Positions 16,348 through 24,465 of a stretch of 41,863 nt of DNA are shown here, in pieces (positions within the stretch are counted from its first letter, which is position 1; each line of letters opens with the position of its first letter). The stretch comes from Candidatus Stackebrandtia excrementipullorum. Its GTDB lineage: Bacteria > Actinomycetota > Actinomycetes > Mycobacteriales > Micromonosporaceae. The stretch covers positions 1 to 41,863 of the forward strand of contig DXGR01000140.1 of the NCBI GenBank assembly GCA_019113825.1. Reading direction: 5' to 3'. The notes beneath the pieces are model-generated. The model worked only from the letters and a program-made list of their open reading frames with translations. It was not told the origin of the DNA and did not search any database. The position numbers and the translations under genes were made by a program.

Positions 16348-16875
16348 CTATGCGTCGCGCAACCTGGTGACCAACCTGGCTGCGACCGGCGCCGGAACGA
16401 CTCCGTCGATGTCCCCGCCCCACTTGGCGACATCCTTGACAAGGCTCGACGACAGGAACGAGTACAACGGATTCGTGGGCATGAACAGCGTCTCCACACC
16501 GGCGAGGCCGTAGTTCATCTGCGCCATCTGCTGTTCGTAGTCGAAGTCGCTGACCGCGCGAATGCCCTTGACAATGATGCCGATGTCATTGGCGCGGCAG
16601 AAATCGACTGTCAACCCTTGAAAGGACGATACCGATACGTTCGGCAGATGCGCGGTAACCTCGCCGAGCATCTCCATACGTTCGTCGAGGGAGAAGAGCC
16701 CGCCCTTGGACGGGTTGACGAATACGGCCACAAACACCTCGTCGTACAAGGCTGCGGCGCGGTTCACGATGTCAAGGTGGCCGTTGGTCACCGGGTCGAA
16801 CGACCCGGGGCACAGGGCGCGGCGGGCAGCCGGGGTGTTCTCGGGCTTCGGCTCGGGGCGTTGTGTCAGATCCAC
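16348..16875 (-). CDS. coaD: phosphopantetheine adenylyltransferase (PPAT)
   Basis: Penultimate step of coenzyme A synthesis: transfers AMP from ATP to 4'-phosphopantetheine. The nucleotidyl-transferase motif CPGSFDPVTNGHLDIV is complete. The family segment GLTVDFCRANDIGIIVKGIRAVSDFDYE is present, and the C-terminal part has PLYSFLSSSLVKDVA. I use GTG 16875 (175 residues), which overlaps the rsmD stop by 10 nt. A TTG at 16893 is also possible, and the family core starts about 17 residues later, so the true start is uncertain. The overlap implies translational coupling with rsmD. Confidence 0.96.
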   Translation of the reverse strand: MDLTQRPEPKPENTPAARRALCPGSFDPVTNGHLDIVNRAAALYDEVFVAVFVNPSKGGLFSLDERMEMLGEVTAHLPNVSVSSFQGLTVDFCRANDIGIIVKGIRAVSDFDYEQQMAQMNYGLAGVETLFMPTNPLYSFLSSSLVKDVAKWGGDIDGVVPAPVAARLVTRLRDA

Positions 16876-17432
16876 AACGCGCGACCGTACCAAAGGGTCG
16901 ATTCACCGTAGCGACGACTGCGCACGGTGGTGATCCCGTTCGGCCACGGCGGCTCACTCGCGCGACGCGGGCGTTCCAGCACGACGTCGGCTTCGTCTGC
17001 CAGCCAATGGTTCTCGACCAGGGCCGCCAGTGTCTCGGCCACTTCGCCGTCATCGACCCCATAAGGCGGATCTGCGACCACCAGGTCGAACCGCTGAGGC
17101 GGTTGACGCCGCAGCGCCTGCGGCAGGTTGGCGATCAGCAGCCGCGCCCGGTCACCGGCACCAAGCTGCCGGATGTTACGGGTGATCACGCGACCGGTGG
17201 CCTGATGGGCCTCGATCAGCAACGCGTGTGCAGCACCTCGGGACACCGCTTCCAAACCGATGGCGCCGCTGCCCGCGTACAAGTCGAGGACCGCAGCATC
17301 GGTCAGGCGTCCAGCCGACTCGAGTGACCCGAACAGGGCCTCCCGGACCCGGTCGGACGTCGGGCGGGTTCGGTCGCCCGCGGGTGTAGTCAACCGGCGC
17401 CCGCCGTACTCACCGGCGATGATGCGGGTCAT
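16866..17432 (-). CDS. rsmD: 16S rRNA (guanine966-N2)-methyltransferase RsmD
   Basis: 188 residues from ATG 17432, which begins MTRIIAGEYGGRRL as in the family and has GAGGAAG eight nt upstream. Class I SAM-binding motif LDLYAGSGAIGLEA and catalytic NPPY-type motif VVADPPYG are both present. It methylates G966 of 16S rRNA in the assembled 30S subunit. It starts 25 nt after recG and overlaps coaD, the usual actinobacterial order. Confidence 0.95.
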   Translation of the reverse strand: MTRIIAGEYGGRRLTTPAGDRTRPTSDRVREALFGSLESAGRLTDAAVLDLYAGSGAIGLEAVSRGAAHALLIEAHQATGRVITRNIRQLGAGDRARLLIANLPQALRRQPPQRFDLVVADPPYGVDDGEVAETLAALVENHWLADEADVVLERPRRASEPPWPNGITTVRSRRYGESTLWYGRALWI

Positions 17433-17457
17433 CGGATGTGCTTCCTCACACGCATGT

Positions 17458-19623
17458 TCAACTTTTCTCCAGATATTGAGCGCGTTCTTCATCGACCAGC
17501 GCGGCAACCGCTTCGGCCAGAACCGGTTGTTTTACCAGGTCGGGGTCTGCGGAAACGGTTGTTTCGGCTTCGACACGGGCCTCTGCGATCAAGTCCGCGT
17601 CTCGCAGCAGCGAGAGAAGTCTCACGTGAGACCGGGCGCCCGACTGGGCCTCGCCCAACACGTCACCTTCCCGCCGTTGCTCCAGGTCGAGCTCGGCAAG
17701 ACGGAAGCCATCGGTGGTCGACGCAACCGCATCGAGACGTTCGGCCGCCGGTGTCCCGTCGCCCGCTTCGCTGACCAACAGGCACAGGCCGGGTGCGCTG
17801 CCTCGACCGACACGACCACGCAACTGGTGCAGTTGCGAAACGCCGAACCGGTCCGCGTCCATAATCACCATCATCGTGGCGTTCGGCACGTTCACCCCGA
17901 CTTCGATGACGGTCGTTGCCACGAGAACATCGAGTTTTCCGGCCGCGTATTCGCTCATGACGCGATCTTTTTCATCCGCAGCCAGCCTGCCGTGCAGTAT
18001 GCCGACGCGGAGACCGCTCAGGGGCCCGTCGGTGAGTCCCGGCGCGACATCCATCACCGCCAACGGTGGTCGTCGCCCGTCCTCGGTCGACTCGTCGTCA
18101 TCGTCGCCGATGCGCGGGCAGACGACGTAAGCCTGGTGCCCGGATTCGACCTCTTCCCGGACTCGTTGCCACGTGCGGTTCATCCACCGTTGATCCCCGC
18201 CGGGGACCCGATGGGTCTTGATGGGAGTGCGTCCGGCGGGAAGTTCGGTGAGTCGGCTGGTCTCGAGATCGCCGTAGACCGTCATCGCCACCGTGCGTGG
18301 AATCGGTGTCGCCGTCATGACAAGTACGTGCGGAGGTTTGTCCGCCTTTGCACGCAGCGCATCCCGCTGCTCCACGCCGAACCGGTGTTGCTCATCCACC
18401 ACCACCAGCCCCAGGTCGGCGAAGTCCACTCCCTTGTACAGCAGGGCGTGAGTCCCGACGACGATTCCGGCACTTCCGTCGGCAATACGTGCGGCCGCCT
18501 CGCGTCGCGCCGCCGCACCTTGGGAGCCGGTGACCAGGGCCACCGTGGTGGCGACGTCGGCTGCCCCCAACTGCCCGGCCCTGGCCAGCGCCCCCAATTG
18601 TTCACAGATGGTGTGATGATGCTGTGTGGCGAGGACTTCGGTCGGGGCAAGCAGTACCGCTTGCCCCCCGGAGTCGACGACCTGCAACATGGCGCGCAGC
18701 GACACCATCGTCTTTCCCGACCCGACATCGCCTTGCAGCAACCGGTGCATGGGATGCGCAGCGGACAGGTCGGCGGCCAGTTCCGCCCCCACCGTGACCT
18801 GACCGTCGGTGAGCCGGAACGGTAGCGCGGCGTCGAACGCGGCAAGAATGCCGTCTTGTCTTCCTCGACGAGGTGTAGCCGGAACCGTCGCCGCCACCGC
18901 TTTTCGTCGCACCAACGTCACCTGCAGGAGATACGCCTCCTGCCATTTAAGGCGCTTTCGTGCCGCGTACAGGACTTCATTCGAATCGGGGCGGTGTATC
19001 GCGCGGAGAGCCTCGCCATACCCCATCAGCGAATTGGACCGTCGGACGTTCACGGGCAGCGGATCGGCCGGGTCCTCCAGGACGTCCAGCGCGATACGCA
19101 TGCAGCGTGCGATGGTCCAGGTCGCGACCTTCCCCGTCGCCCGGTAGACGGGAATGAGAGCTCCGGCGAACTCCTCGATCAGGTCGCTGTTCTCCTGGTC
19201 GTCCGCGTCGTCGGCCAACATGCGGAAGTCGGGGCCGTTGAGCTGTCGACGGCCTCGAAACTCGGTGACCTTGCCGGCGAACAGCCCCCACCGTCCAACC
19301 TTGAGATATCGGGCCTGCCACGGCTGGTTGAAGAACGTGAGATCGAGCGTGCTGCCGTTGTCGTCGGACACCACCACGTTCAACATGGTCCCGCGGCGGT
19401 TACGCATGGGGCGTCGATTCACGGCCCGAACCTGCGCGACAACGGTCGCGTGTTCCCCCACCTGGAGAGCGTTCAAGTCGGCGCGGTCACCCCGCTGCGC
19501 GTAACGAAACGGGTAATGGTGCAGCAAATCGCCGACCGTGGCGATCTGGAGATGGTCCGCCAACGCCGACGCGGTCTGTGCTCCCACGACCGCGCTCAGC
19601 CTGGTATCGAATGTGGCCATCAT
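17458..19623 (-). CDS. recG: ATP-dependent DNA helicase RecG
   Basis: 721 residues. RecG reverses stalled replication forks and moves Holliday junctions. The N-terminal wedge/OB domain (about 50-170) binds branched DNA. Helicase motifs follow: Walker A GDVGSGKTMVSL, DEQH box VVDEQHRFGVEQR, TATPIPRT, then LVATTVIEVGVNVPNA and LHQLRGRVGR. The start is one of two adjacent ATGs (19623/19620) overlapping the stop of the upstream gene (ATGA type), so the genes are translationally coupled. Earlier in-frame codons lie inside the upstream gene. Confidence 0.97.
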   Translation of the reverse strand: MMATFDTRLSAVVGAQTASALADHLQIATVGDLLHHYPFRYAQRGDRADLNALQVGEHATVVAQVRAVNRRPMRNRRGTMLNVVVSDDNGSTLDLTFFNQPWQARYLKVGRWGLFAGKVTEFRGRRQLNGPDFRMLADDADDQENSDLIEEFAGALIPVYRATGKVATWTIARCMRIALDVLEDPADPLPVNVRRSNSLMGYGEALRAIHRPDSNEVLYAARKRLKWQEAYLLQVTLVRRKAVAATVPATPRRGRQDGILAAFDAALPFRLTDGQVTVGAELAADLSAAHPMHRLLQGDVGSGKTMVSLRAMLQVVDSGGQAVLLAPTEVLATQHHHTICEQLGALARAGQLGAADVATTVALVTGSQGAAARREAAARIADGSAGIVVGTHALLYKGVDFADLGLVVVDEQHRFGVEQRDALRAKADKPPHVLVMTATPIPRTVAMTVYGDLETSRLTELPAGRTPIKTHRVPGGDQRWMNRTWQRVREEVESGHQAYVVCPRIGDDDDESTEDGRRPPLAVMDVAPGLTDGPLSGLRVGILHGRLAADEKDRVMSEYAAGKLDVLVATTVIEVGVNVPNATMMVIMDADRFGVSQLHQLRGRVGRGSAPGLCLLVSEAGDGTPAAERLDAVASTTDGFRLAELDLEQRREGDVLGEAQSGARSHVRLLSLLRDADLIAEARVEAETTVSADPDLVKQPVLAEAVAALVDEERAQYLEKS

Positions 19624-21242
19624 TCCGCTCCGATCCACAACAGTTGCTCCCCCTGCTCGGTCGTCAACCATTGAACGTCGACCAGTGGCCATGTCGTCAT
19701 GAGATGTCCGGCAAGGTTTCGCCGCATCGGTTCGCCGAAGGCGGGCCCGGCGATAAGGGTCAGCAGTTCCGCACCGGCCGCACAGAGACGGTCGACCAGA
19801 TCGCGCACGGCCACGGACATATCCGCGTCGACGAGAACAACGTCGCCGTCCGCCAACGCCAGATAGTCACCGGGTTCACACCGTCCCACGGTCGTCAAAG
19901 CCGCGGCCTCGGTCCGGACCACCTCGGCGTGTCGGCACGAACCGGCGGCCTCGGCCATGGCGACGGCGTCGTCCTCGAAACGACGCCGTGGGTCCCGCAC
20001 CGCCAAGGCCGCGACGGCCTGGACCGGTGCCTGAATCGGGACGACCTGGACCCGGCGGCCTTCGGCTCGGAGCCGGTGCGCTGCCGTTTCGGCCGCGTCG
20101 CGGTGAACGGTGTCTGCGGGCACCACCAGCTCGGCGGCCCCGGTGTCTCGAAGCCTTGAGACGACTTGTACTGCCGTGAGGTGGCGTCCGGTGACGTTGT
20201 GGGCGTTCTCCGACGTGAACACACCGTTCAAGGCATCGGTCTCGGTCACGACGACGACGGCGCGTCGCGCCGGTTCGGCCGTCGGCGGTGTGTCGTCGAA
20301 TCGGGTTACCGACAGGCGGTGAATACGTCCGGCGGTGATCCCCGCTTCCACCGCGGCCCCCACGTCGTTGACGTGAGCGTGCACGTTCCACGTGCGGCAT
20401 GTATCACCGTCACCGGTAGACCCCACGATGACCACCGAGTCGCCCAACGTCGACAACGTTGCGCGTAGCGAACCAACCTCGCGAGCGTCAGCGTCCACAA
20501 GGTACTGGACCTCGTATTCGTAGGCCTGCGAACCCGATTCCCGTGGGACACCGTCAACCGGAGCCGACCTGCCACGTGACAACAATTGGTCCACACCGGT
20601 CGGTACCTCACCGGTGACGACTGCGGTCAGCTCCCCTAGGACAACGGCAAACCCCACCCCTCCGGCGTCTACCACACCGGCCCGGGTCAATGCTGGCAAC
20701 TGCTCGATGGTGGCCGCCACCGCTTGCTCGGCCGCTTCGGAGGCCGCAACGACCGCGGCGACCAACCGTTCGTCACCCCCGTCGATCACACAGCGAACAG
20801 CCGCCGCGGCGGCTGCCTCGGCGACGGTGAGGATCGTTCCCTCCGCCGGTTCTGCGACCGCCTCGGTCGCCACCCGAGCGGCCCGTGCCAGGCCTCGCGC
20901 CAACAACGCCGCATCAACGAATTCGGTGGTCCATGTATCGGCCAGGCCCTGCAACAGTTGGGCGAGAATCACCCCCGAGTTACCCCGGGCGGCAAAAAGC
21001 GCGCCGCGCGCCGCAGCGGCTGCAAGCTCGGGCACGGCAGTGGTGGCGCGCAGATCGCATTCGGCGCACGCCGCCGTCAACGTCGTGACCATGTTCGTCC
21101 CGGTGTCCCCGTCGGGCACGGGAAAGACGTTCAGATCGTTGACGACACGTCGGTAACGCGTCAACGCCGTCAAACTGTTGCCGTACCAGCGGCGCAGAGC
21201 ATCGGCGTCGAGCACGGACAGTGCAACTCCGTCCCCCGACAC
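19620..21242 (-). CDS. DAK2/DhaL and DegV-like domain protein (FakA-like kinase)
   Basis: About 540 residues. The N-terminal DhaL (DAK2) domain carries LNVFPVPDGDTGTNM, whose aspartates bind Mg-ATP, and GARGNSGVI-like FAARGNSGVILAQLLQGL. The middle and C-terminal parts match FakA-type proteins, the kinase subunit that phosphorylates fatty acids held by a DegV/FakB partner. Its physiological role in actinobacteria is unproved. I choose GTG 21242 because AGGAGG lies 11 nt upstream; GTG 21263 would put that site inside the gene. No fakB-like gene is adjacent. It overlaps recG by 4 nt. A DAK2 gene beside recG is typical of actinobacteria. Confidence 0.88.
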   Translation of the reverse strand: MSGDGVALSVLDADALRRWYGNSLTALTRYRRVVNDLNVFPVPDGDTGTNMVTTLTAACAECDLRATTAVPELAAAAARGALFAARGNSGVILAQLLQGLADTWTTEFVDAALLARGLARAARVATEAVAEPAEGTILTVAEAAAAAAVRCVIDGGDERLVAAVVAASEAAEQAVAATIEQLPALTRAGVVDAGGVGFAVVLGELTAVVTGEVPTGVDQLLSRGRSAPVDGVPRESGSQAYEYEVQYLVDADAREVGSLRATLSTLGDSVVIVGSTGDGDTCRTWNVHAHVNDVGAAVEAGITAGRIHRLSVTRFDDTPPTAEPARRAVVVVTETDALNGVFTSENAHNVTGRHLTAVQVVSRLRDTGAAELVVPADTVHRDAAETAAHRLRAEGRRVQVVPIQAPVQAVAALAVRDPRRRFEDDAVAMAEAAGSCRHAEVVRTEAAALTTVGRCEPGDYLALADGDVVLVDADMSVAVRDLVDRLCAAGAELLTLIAGPAFGEPMRRNLAGHLMTTWPLVDVQWLTTEQGEQLLWIGAE

Positions 21243-21310
21243 CGAGCGGTCAACCTCCTGCACAGTTGCTGAGCTTAACGGCCGCCTGGGACAGCACCCG
21301 TTCCCTCGTT

Positions 21311-22903
21311 CTAGAACTGAAGGGTCATCACACCGTCTCGCATGAACTGGCCCTGAGTCTCGGCCAACGAGCCCGGCAACAACGCGACGAACGCGGCGGC
21401 GTTCTGACCACCCAAATCGATGACGCCCACCGTGACCGACGCCGACGTCTCAGGTGACACGTCCGAGGCGAACGCAATCTCATAGGTCATCAGAATCGCG
21501 CGGCGTCCATCGATACGCAGGTACTCGTATGAGGCGTCCGAGCTCCGGGTGACCTCGGCGGCATCCGACCAGTGGCCGGAGTCGATCGCCTCGCTCAACT
21601 CGGTGGCGGCGGGCCGAAGATAGTCGGTGCCCAGGTACTCGATCGCATCAACGTCCAACCCACCCGCGCCAATGACACCGACAACGTCGCTGCCGTCTTC
21701 AACGGGGTGGTACTGCCCGGTGAAACTCGTGAAACCCGGAACGCCTTCGAATCCTTCGAGATCACCGGTGGGAGCCCACGGGAGCGGGAGCGAAAGATAG
21801 CCCATACCCGACTCCTCGTCGGTGATGAGATCTCCGCCGCCTTCGATCGCCGGTTCCTCGCTCGCCGAGGCGGTCGCCTGCGGGCTCCCCTCCGCGATGG
21901 GTTCACCGTCACCGGGAAGCCCGAACCAGAACACGGCGCCCAAGGCGAGCGCGAGGACCACCACGACGACACCCACGATGTACACCCAACCGGGGACGCC
22001 TCGGCTGCGTTTGGGCGTGAACTGTGGGACCCCGCCCGCGCCCCAGGGCTGGCCCGAGGCGGGCTGGGCGCTGATCGGCGCCGGGAGATGAGACGGCTGC
22101 ACCGCAAACGGCGATTCCGGGACACCCGGGGGCGCCTGATGAGGCTGATAAACCGGCTGCCCGGAAACCGGGCTCGCCGACACCGGAGCCACATAAGGCT
22201 GCCCGGATGCGGGATTGGCCGACACCGGAGCCGCGTAAGGCTGGGCCGATGCCGGGCCGGCCGACACCGGAGCCTGAGGCGCAAACGGCTGCTCCGGCTG
22301 ATACTGCGGATGTGGCTGTGCGGGGTCGTGCGCGGGAGCGAACGGGTCTACCGGCTCATCGGAAGCGAACGGCTGCACCGGCTCCTCGTACTGCTCGGGC
22401 TGGTGCTGCTCGGGCTGGTTACGGTCGTTCTGCTGAACGGGGTACTGGTCCTGCTGCTGGCCGTAAGCCTGCTGCTGCTCGGAGGGATACTGCTCAGGCT
22501 GCTGAGGATCGACCGGACGACTCTGCTGCCCGATGACCTGTGTGCGGTCGTCTCCCATCGCCAGTGCCTGAGTCTGGTCTGTGGGCAGTTCACGATGTGG
22601 GTCCTGCTGCTGGCCGTAAGCCTGCTGCTCGTAACCGGCCTGGTAATACCCCTGCTGCTCCGCCCCCGCCGGCGGATACTGCTGCTGGCCGTAAGCCTGC
22701 TGCTGTTCATAACCGGCCTGGTTCTGCTGACCGTGGTGAAATGGCTGCCCGGTTTGCGGGTCGTACTGCTGACCGTGTTGGGCGGGATCGTAAACGGGTG
22801 GTTGGCCCGGCTGGCCGCCAGGCTGCTGACCGGACTCGGCCGGATACTGCCCGTGCTGTTGACGGTTCCAGCCGTCTTCAGGCTGCTGCGGGGGGTAGGT
22901 CAT
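21311..22903 (-). CDS. membrane protein with a proline/glutamine-rich repeat N-terminus (tandem paralog A)
   Basis: 530 residues in three parts. First, a cytoplasmic low-complexity region (1-305) rich in Gln, Pro, Tyr and Gly with repeated QAYGQQQ and later APVSAxPASGQPY units. Second, one membrane segment (about 316-338, WVYIVGVVVVVLALALGAVFWF) after a basic stretch KRSRG. Third, an acidic extracellular domain of about 180 residues that begins GMGYLSLPLPWAPTGDLEG and ends FMRDGVMTLQF. No family can be named. The outer domain has the look of small beta-rich domains of exported actinobacterial proteins. It shares the MTYPP start, overall plan and domain pattern with the gene at 23026 and is clearly its paralogue. 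AAAG is the nearest thing to a ribosome site. Confidence 0.8.
   Translation of the reverse strand: MTYPPQQPEDGWNRQQHGQYPAESGQQPGGQPGQPPVYDPAQHGQQYDPQTGQPFHHGQQNQAGYEQQQAYGQQQYPPAGAEQQGYYQAGYEQQAYGQQQDPHRELPTDQTQALAMGDDRTQVIGQQSRPVDPQQPEQYPSEQQQAYGQQQDQYPVQQNDRNQPEQHQPEQYEEPVQPFASDEPVDPFAPAHDPAQPHPQYQPEQPFAPQAPVSAGPASAQPYAAPVSANPASGQPYVAPVSASPVSGQPVYQPHQAPPGVPESPFAVQPSHLPAPISAQPASGQPWGAGGVPQFTPKRSRGVPGWVYIVGVVVVVLALALGAVFWFGLPGDGEPIAEGSPQATASASEEPAIEGGGDLITDEESGMGYLSLPLPWAPTGDLEGFEGVPGFTSFTGQYHPVEDGSDVVGVIGAGGLDVDAIEYLGTDYLRPAATELSEAIDSGHWSDAAEVTRSSDASYEYLRIDGRRAILMTYEIAFASDVSPETSASVTVGVIDLGGQNAAAFVALLPGSLAETQGQFMRDGVMTLQF
22150..22275. repeat. about 45-bp tandem repeats encoding APVSAxPxSxQP
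   Basis: Three successive units share GCCGACACCGGAGCC and flanking bases and encode APVSAGPASAQPY, APVSANPASGQPY and APVSASPVSGQPVY. A diverged fourth unit (APISAQPASGQPW) lies at about 22041-22085. Part of the low-complexity cytoplasmic region of paralog A. Confidence 0.8.
22451..22706. repeat. dispersed repeats encoding QAYGQQQ
   Basis: The plus-strand string GCTGGCCGTAAGCCTGCTGC occurs three times (near 22457, 22609 and 22685). On the coding strand each is part of a (Q)QAYGQQQ unit in paralog A. The copies are in frame and irregularly spaced, pointing to slippage or recombination within the gene rather than a mobile element. Confidence 0.8.
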
Positions 22904-22960
22904 CGTTCAACTTTCACAAGAGAGCCGACTGACGGGCGATGCGGAGGTACATGTAGCAGG

Positions 22961-22980
22961 GTACGGCGTCTACGCCGTAC
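22961..22980. promoter_or_regulatory. palindrome between the two paralogous membrane-protein genes
   Basis: GTACGGCGTCTACGCCGTAC is an inverted repeat with 9-bp arms and a 2-nt centre. It lies between the stop of paralog B (23026) and the start of paralog A (22903). It could be an operator or a weak terminator; it has no T-run. Confidence 0.4.
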
Positions 22981-23025
22981 AACCCCATGGCGCCGAGTTC
23001 AGATTGTGTCACGTTTAAGCACGCA

Positions 23026-23985
23026 TCAGATAAACGTCAGGCTGTCAAGCGCCGCAAGCATCTGATCCAGACGGCTGTCTGGCACCGAATCCGGCAGACT
23101 CAGGAAAAACCCCGCCACGAGACCGTCACCGGCGTCGACAACCCCGACGGCCACCGATTCACCGGTTTCCTCAATCCTATCGTCGTCCCACGACAGGTGG
23201 TAGGACATCCACATGCCGTTGTGACCCTCGACGTTGTACTCCTCCATCGATATGTCGCTGCGCTCGAAGCCGTCGAGCTGCTCGGTGAAGTCGGGCGGAG
23301 CATGGTAGTTGTTGTCGTCGATGACATCGGCGAAGGCCTCGACGGCGGCCTCCAAAGAATCCTCGCCGGTGTAGCCGATCGCGTCGGCGTCGAGTTCGCC
23401 GACCAGGAAACTTGCCACCCATCCGGAACCACTGTCGAACTCCAGTACATCGAGGTACTGACCGACGACACCGTGGAAACCGGGCATCCCGGTGACAACG
23501 GCTTCACGCCACGGATCTTCCATCGGTTCGTACGACAGTCCCGTGATGTGTTCGGTGTACAGCTCGGTGTTCGGGTCCGGCTCGGTGGTGGGGTCCTCGG
23601 TCGGTTCCTCGGCTGCCGACTCGGATGTTTCCGCAACCGGGGCCTGTTCGTCGCCACCGGACGAGGTGAAATAGAGCACCCCCGTCACCATCAACGCGAC
23701 CACGACGAGGCCCGCCAGCCCGCCCCAGATCCACGCCTTGGAGGATCCGTTGTTCGTCGGAGGCAACTGTTGTTGACCGTACGGGGAGTAGGGAACGGCG
23801 CCCGGATAGCCGGCCCCCGGGTGCCCCGGGGGCTGCCCCATTGGCTGTTGCCCGTACGGATCCGGTTGACCCGACGCGGGCACACCGCTCATCGGAGGGT
23901 GGGCATAGGACCCGTCCCAAGGTGGTGTTGGGGGCTGTTGTCCGTGTGGATCTCCGGGCAGGCCTTGGGGTGGTGGGTATGTCAT
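23026..23985 (-). CDS. membrane protein with a proline-rich N-terminus (tandem paralog B)
   Basis: 319 residues from ATG 23985, which gives MTYPPPQGLPG, the same start as paralog A; earlier in-frame codons give no sensible N-terminus. Cytoplasmic Pro/Gly/Gln region 1-80 with YGQQP and YGQQQ units, one membrane segment (about 83-108, AWIWGGLAGLVVVALMVTGVLYF), an acidic linker, then an extracellular domain of about 180 residues. The domain aligns by eye with paralog A: GMPGFHGVVGQYLDVL against GVPGFTSFTGQYHPV, and ELDADAIGYTGEDSL against GLDVDAIEYLGTDYL. Function unknown. It is divergent from rpmB across 235 nt and upstream of paralog A by 122 nt, so the pair may share a transcript. Confidence 0.8.
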   Translation of the reverse strand: MTYPPPQGLPGDPHGQQPPTPPWDGSYAHPPMSGVPASGQPDPYGQQPMGQPPGHPGAGYPGAVPYSPYGQQQLPPTNNGSSKAWIWGGLAGLVVVALMVTGVLYFTSSGGDEQAPVAETSESAAEEPTEDPTTEPDPNTELYTEHITGLSYEPMEDPWREAVVTGMPGFHGVVGQYLDVLEFDSGSGWVASFLVGELDADAIGYTGEDSLEAAVEAFADVIDDNNYHAPPDFTEQLDGFERSDISMEEYNVEGHNGMWMSYHLSWDDDRIEETGESVAVGVVDAGDGLVAGFFLSLPDSVPDSRLDQMLAALDSLTFI

Positions 23986-24220
23986 CAGGTTACTCTCACA
24001 CAAGGAATATCGGCATGGCCCGTGCGCTACACGGTTCGCATACGGACCCTTGAGCAGGGTACGGTCACCGTGCACGACCGACAATCGGAGTTTCGGTCGA
24101 CAACCACTTACGCGACCCAAGCTGCGAGGAAGATCAAGGCATCGGCTAAACTTTCCCGGTTGTCTGGCAGCAGGCGCGATTGAGAAAAAACTTTCGGCGA
24201 AATCAGCAGGAGTGCGAGCA

Positions 24221-24415
24221 ATGTCCCGCAAGTGTGAGGCCTGTGGCAAGGGCCCAGGTTTCGGCCACAACGTCCCGTGGTCGAAGAAGAAGACCAACCG
24301 TCGGTGGAACCCGAACCTGCAGAGCATACGCGCCGCTACCGGCTCCGGCGACAATCTCAAACGGGTCAAGGTGTGCACGTCATGCCTCAAGGCGGGCAAG
24401 GTTTCCCGCGTCTAG
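24221..24415 (+). CDS. rpmB: 50S ribosomal protein L28
   Basis: 64 residues from ATG 24221, with AGGAG eight nt upstream. The start MSRKCEACGKGPGFGHNV and the segment SKKKTNRRWNPNLQ are standard for L28. Two cysteine pairs (CEAC and CTSC) mark the zinc-binding form. Longer in-frame starts upstream give no L28 sequence. A strong hairpin follows the stop codon, so this is probably a single-gene transcript. In relatives rpmB lies near the recG/DAK2 genes; here the two membrane paralogs lie between. Confidence 0.97.
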   Translation: MSRKCEACGKGPGFGHNVPWSKKKTNRRWNPNLQSIRAATGSGDNLKRVKVCTSCLKAGKVSRV

Positions 24416-24427
24416 AGCTTCCCCTTG

Positions 24428-24452
24428 GGCCGCCGGTGACACACCGGCGGCC
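24428..24452. terminator. hairpin between convergent rpmB and thiL
   Basis: GGCCGCCGGTG (24428-24438) pairs perfectly with CACCGGCGGCC (24442-24452) around the loop ACA: 11 bp of nearly all G-C. There is no long T-run, which is common in actinobacteria. Its place between two stop codons (24415 and 24466) suggests it ends both transcripts. Confidence 0.75.
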
Positions 24453-24465
24453 TAAAGTTGTGCCC

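Noticed and set aside
17260-18825. 521-codon plus-strand open frame over recG
   Set aside because: Antisense to intact RecG helicase motifs; high-GC codon bias leaves the opposite frame open.
22441-22710. Possible CRISPR or minisatellite array
   Set aside because: Repeats are in frame within a coding gene, irregularly spaced and without unique spacers of constant length.
21572-23065. Plus-strand frame with leucine-rich stretches that looks like a membrane protein
   Set aside because: The leucine runs (LLLAVSLLL) are the reverse complement of the CAG/GGC glutamine repeats in paralog A; not a real membrane protein.
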